Shown here: positions 6,016 to 6,151 of the stretch, piece by piece | Numbering within the stretch: the first letter of the stretch is position 1 | How the letters are laid out: every line of letters begins with the position of its first letter | Source: Actinomycetota bacterium | Lineage (GTDB): Bacteria > Actinomycetota > Acidimicrobiia > Acidimicrobiales > Acidimicrobiaceae | DNA: 6,151 nt | Reading direction: 5' to 3' | Assembly: GCA_004366215.1 (NCBI GenBank) | Contig: ML178744.1 | Coordinates: forward strand, 3,854-10,004 | The notes under the pieces: model-generated | The model's database searches: none | The model's input: only the letters and a program-made list of their open reading frames with translations | What the model was told of the DNA's origin: nothing | Program-made: the position numbers and the translations under genes

Positions 6016-6151
6016 GCGAGTGGGTCCCGTGAGCACCCTCTCGAGGGCGAAGCTCGAGGCCCGTACGCTGAGCATCGACGAAGGTTGTCAACGCTGCGCG
6101 ACGGCTGCCTCACTCGCGTGCCGCCTCGACCCAACGCTCACCGTGGTCGAA
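5996..6151 (+). CDS. N-terminal part of an unidentified protein with a CxxC motif (runs off the window)
   Basis: From the GTG at 5996 the frame is open for 52 codons to the end of the window and overlaps the MarR stop by 20 bases. A strong GGAGGTGA supports this start; in-frame GTGs at 6020 and 6029 are alternatives. Around residues 28-52 the sequence reads DEGCQRCATAASLACRLDPT, with a CxxC at 31-34 and a further Cys at 42. The CxxC at the start of a helix followed by a hydrophobic strand (LTVVE) recalls thioredoxin-fold thiol-disulfide proteins, including DCC/DUF393-like ones, but could equally be a metal site. I do not recognise the family from this fragment. It is co-transcribed with the MarR regulator and upstream enzymes. 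Confidence 0.6.
   Translation, partial: MCDRTAERVGPVSTLSRAKLEARTLSIDEGCQRCATAASLACRLDPTLTVVE

Noticed and set aside
1..6151. CRISPR arrays, tRNA or rRNA genes, insertion sequences, terminators
   Set aside because: No spaced direct repeats, cloverleaf with CCA end, transposase-like frame, or GC hairpin followed by a T-run was found; the window is filled with protein genes apart from the 80-bp divergent gap.

Overview
The window is G+C-rich with very short intergenic gaps. Its gene content points to an actinomycete-type bacterium (Actinomycetota): a UPF0182 membrane protein next to a YlbL-type PDZ/Lon-like protein is an arrangement known from that phylum (for example the Rv3193c/Rv3194c pair of Mycobacterium tuberculosis). 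A deep-branching actinobacterial class such as Acidimicrobiia is possible, but that is a guess from sequence style.

The left two thirds (1-4414) is one minus-strand operon read from right to left. First comes a membrane-anchored PDZ plus Lon-protease-like protein (3389-4414, GTG start). It keeps the serine of the Ser-Lys dyad but appears to carry arginine in place of the lysine. Eight bases later begins a 723-residue protein (1209-3380) with a DivIVA-like N-terminus, a long coiled coil, an acidic linker, and a C-terminal domain ending in a Cys/His motif that resembles phage Mu gpF-like (minor head protein) proteins. Ten bases after it begins a UPF0182 multi-span membrane protein (1-1198) that leaves the window at base 1. 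As written, the UPF0182 frame is broken near base 878. Adding one base to the A-tract at 876-878 (read on the minus strand) would restore it, so it is either a recent frameshift mutation or a sequencing error.

An 80-bp gap (4415-4494) separates this operon from a divergent plus-strand operon. The gap holds a strikingly AT-rich pair of overlapping perfect palindromes (4450-4468) that probably forms a shared operator and promoter core.

The plus-strand operon encodes a class II aldolase/adducin-family enzyme (4495-5160), a small carboxymuconolactone decarboxylase/AhpD-like protein without the CxxC (5160-5552), a MarR-family regulator (5527-6015), and the start of a CxxC-containing protein (5996-6151, running off the end). 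Each gene overlaps the next, so they are almost certainly co-translated. The simplest reading is a small catabolic or detoxification operon controlled by its own MarR repressor at the palindrome; the substrate cannot be read from the sequence.
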